A DNA stretch of 53,686 bases from Vibrio thalassae (GTDB lineage: Bacteria > Pseudomonadota > Gammaproteobacteria > Enterobacterales > Vibrionaceae). Below are positions 52,616-53,686 of the stretch, piece after piece (position 1 is the first letter of the stretch; each line of letters starts with the position of its first letter). A program made the translations under genes and the position numbers. The notes under the pieces are model-generated. The model ran no database searches. It was not told where the DNA came from and was given only the letters and a program-made list of their open reading frames with translations. The stretch covers positions 1-53,686 of the forward strand of contig NZ_OANU01000005.1 of NCBI RefSeq assembly GCF_900089835.1, given 5' to 3'.

Positions 52616-53485
52616 TCATCCTTGAAGACAATCGAGTATCTGCACTTCAAAGTCGCAGTCTATGGTATCTGCTATCAGCTCAATACGGCTTTCAATGCAA
52701 TCATCGAGTGGCATTTCTGATAGGCCATCGGACGTAAGGTTGTAGCCAAAAACACCATCTTGAGTGATAAAACGGCTTTCATTCGTTCGACATCGAGTTC
52801 GACCAATAAGATGATCAGTTTCTTACGGTCGAAGACTTTATTGGCAGAGAACCGCCATCCACACTTTGAAAGCCTTCCCCCTCATTGATTGCTCTGAGAA
52901 TTCCTGTCTCTGGGAGGGGGATTTCAGAGACAAGCGGTTTGTTATGACTATGATGATGGTGATGAGTCGGCTGTTGATGAATGGTGGTGTTTCCTTCGAA
53001 TTCCTTAAAAGGAATAACACCATGATCCGCGAAGATAATCTTAGTATCCGGACGACCTATCTTAGCAACATAAGCAGACAGCTTATCGGCATCGCCCTCA
53101 TCATATAGGTCGATCTTATTGCCCACGACAGTATCGGCGATGGCGATCTGTTGGTTAAAGGTATCGTGGTCTGTATAGCGACGGTCTGCCAAGCGGCGAG
53201 CATCGACTAGGGTGACATTCTTTTGTAATGACAGTACCTGACGATAGTGCTTGGTAGAGAGTATTTCCAACACTTCTTTGGGATGACCAAGACCAGTGGG
53301 TTCCATCAGTAAGCGATCGGGTTTTGCCTCAGAAAGCAGTTGATTTAGTGCAATTTGCATGGGCAATCCAGCCGCACAGCACATACACCCCCGGGAACTT
53401 CGCGGATAAAGACGCTTTGGCTTTCACCGTATTGACCGCCAACTAAGCTACCATCAACGCCAATTTCTCCGAACTCGTTAACTAA
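52616..53485 (-). pseudogene. CobW/COG0523 metal-chaperone GTPase, multiply frameshifted and 5'-truncated
   Basis: GTPase of the CobW family, used in zinc or cobalt delivery. Readable pieces are LVNEFGEIGVDGSLVGGQYG, the metal motif CMCC (in MCCAAGLPMQIAL), LMEPTGLGHPKEVLEIL, the GTPase base motif VGNKIDL, a His-rich loop (THHHHHSHN), and the C-terminal VFDRKKLI, VERMKAV and ITQDGVFGYNL. Each join needs one extra T: near 53386 (GGT-TGT-ATG), near 52860 (GTT-GGA-TGG) and near 52770 (GTT-TTT-ATC). The N-terminus with the P-loop is missing; coding homology ends next to an IS982 fragment. Confidence 0.85.
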
Positions 53486-53497
53486 CCTGAGATCGGT

Positions 53498-53686
53498 TTA
53501 AGCCATCGCCATCAATCCTGTCTTTTCAGTGTTTGTGATGTTGAGTGATGGCTTTTCTGGTTTCAGACAGTAAGCGATTAGTCCGCCAAGTAAATTCAAC
53601 ATAAAACCATGTAAGCTGCGATGCCTTGAGTGCTCTATTTGAGATATATTCTTTAATTGGTCATTAATCGTTTCAATAATGAACCT
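53498..53686 (-). CDS. IS982-family transposase, C-terminal fragment (runs off the window)
   Basis: The last 62 codons of a DDE transposase are read from the window edge: [40 protein letters not shown] and a tail ending LMAMA before TAA. The catalytic Glu in [11 protein letters not shown] and the IEHSRHRS string are typical of IS982-family transposases. The element's end should lie between the stop and the cobW homology (about 53476-53497, aacctgagatcggttt region). Only the 3' part is visible. Confidence 0.85.
   Translation of the reverse strand, partial: RFIIETINDQLKNISQIEHSRHRSLHGFMLNLLGGLIAYCLKPEKPSLNITNTEKTGLMAMA

Noticed and set aside
1..53686. CRISPR arrays, tRNA or rRNA genes, prophage modules
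   Set aside because: No regularly spaced direct repeats, no cloverleaf or rRNA-like segments, and no phage structural genes were recognised by eye.

Overview
The window reads as a stretch of a Vibrionaceae (probably Vibrio) genome with moderate GC. The evidence is strong protein-level resemblance to Vibrio families (PdxY, DeoD, Lpp, YbgA, PhrB, PstSCAB, YjjG, phosphonate genes). The block deoD, zinc-ribbon protein, ybgA, merR, phr, L,D-transpeptidase, lpp, DEAD helicase, pst also matches, from memory, the gene order near the start of the small V. cholerae chromosome. Both ends run into insertion-sequence transposase fragments: an ISL3-type C-terminus at 2-193 and an IS982-type C-terminus at 53498-53686. 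The window may therefore be a contig that stops at repeated elements.

Layout, left to right. (1) 1-8.9 kb: an IS end sits 32 bp upstream of dnaK, which is followed by a dnaJ lacking the zinc-finger domain. Then come a secreted glutathione peroxidase, gltS with an in-frame stop, a YbdG-type MscS channel, pdxY, and a decayed TMAO-reductase fragment. (2) 9-13.8 kb: yiaW-yiaV membrane-fusion pair, an EamA transporter, a zinc-ribbon transposase-like protein, deoD. (3) 14.1-25.5 kb: a tightly coupled ybgA-merR-phr-ldt operon, lpp, a DEAD-box helicase, the pstSCAB phosphate importer, an MFS transporter. (4) 25.8-31.5 kb: yjjG, then a cytochrome c-ccoN-ccoO-ccoP operon whose last gene fuses CcoP to a triheme alcohol-dehydrogenase-type cytochrome, giving five haem sites; a broken EAL-domain relic follows. 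(5) 31.5-39.8 kb: a POT-family transporter, an RND efflux operon with a divergent TetR gene and a near-perfect 27-bp operator, a LysR regulator, a small outer-membrane barrel. (6) 40-44.5 kb: VOC protein, a 56-residue small ORF, ABM monooxygenase, and a MarR/cytochrome b561 operon divergent from cytochrome c' across a 16-bp-arm inverted repeat; a secreted protein with an in-frame TAG; a HAD phosphatase. (7) 44.5-53.7 kb: a decay zone. It holds a MITE-like repeat, a GntR remnant, a broken phosphonate (2-aminoethylphosphonate) cluster with an internal deletion scar, an EamA gene with an in-frame TAG, a damaged flavin oxidoreductase, a second scar joining nemA and ABC-ATPase 3' ends, an intact phospho-sugar mutase, and a cobW-type GTPase gene with three apparent one-base losses that ends at an IS982 fragment.

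The most interesting functional unit is the cbb3-like oxidase with the pentahaem CcoP-dehydrogenase-cytochrome fusion. It suggests an oxidase that takes electrons directly from a periplasmic dehydrogenase. The most interesting genomic pattern is a cluster of otherwise intact genes, each with one in-frame stop, plus single-base deletions and two deletion scars. This is either ongoing pseudogenisation, nonsense suppression, or sequence error. No tRNA, rRNA or CRISPR array was seen.
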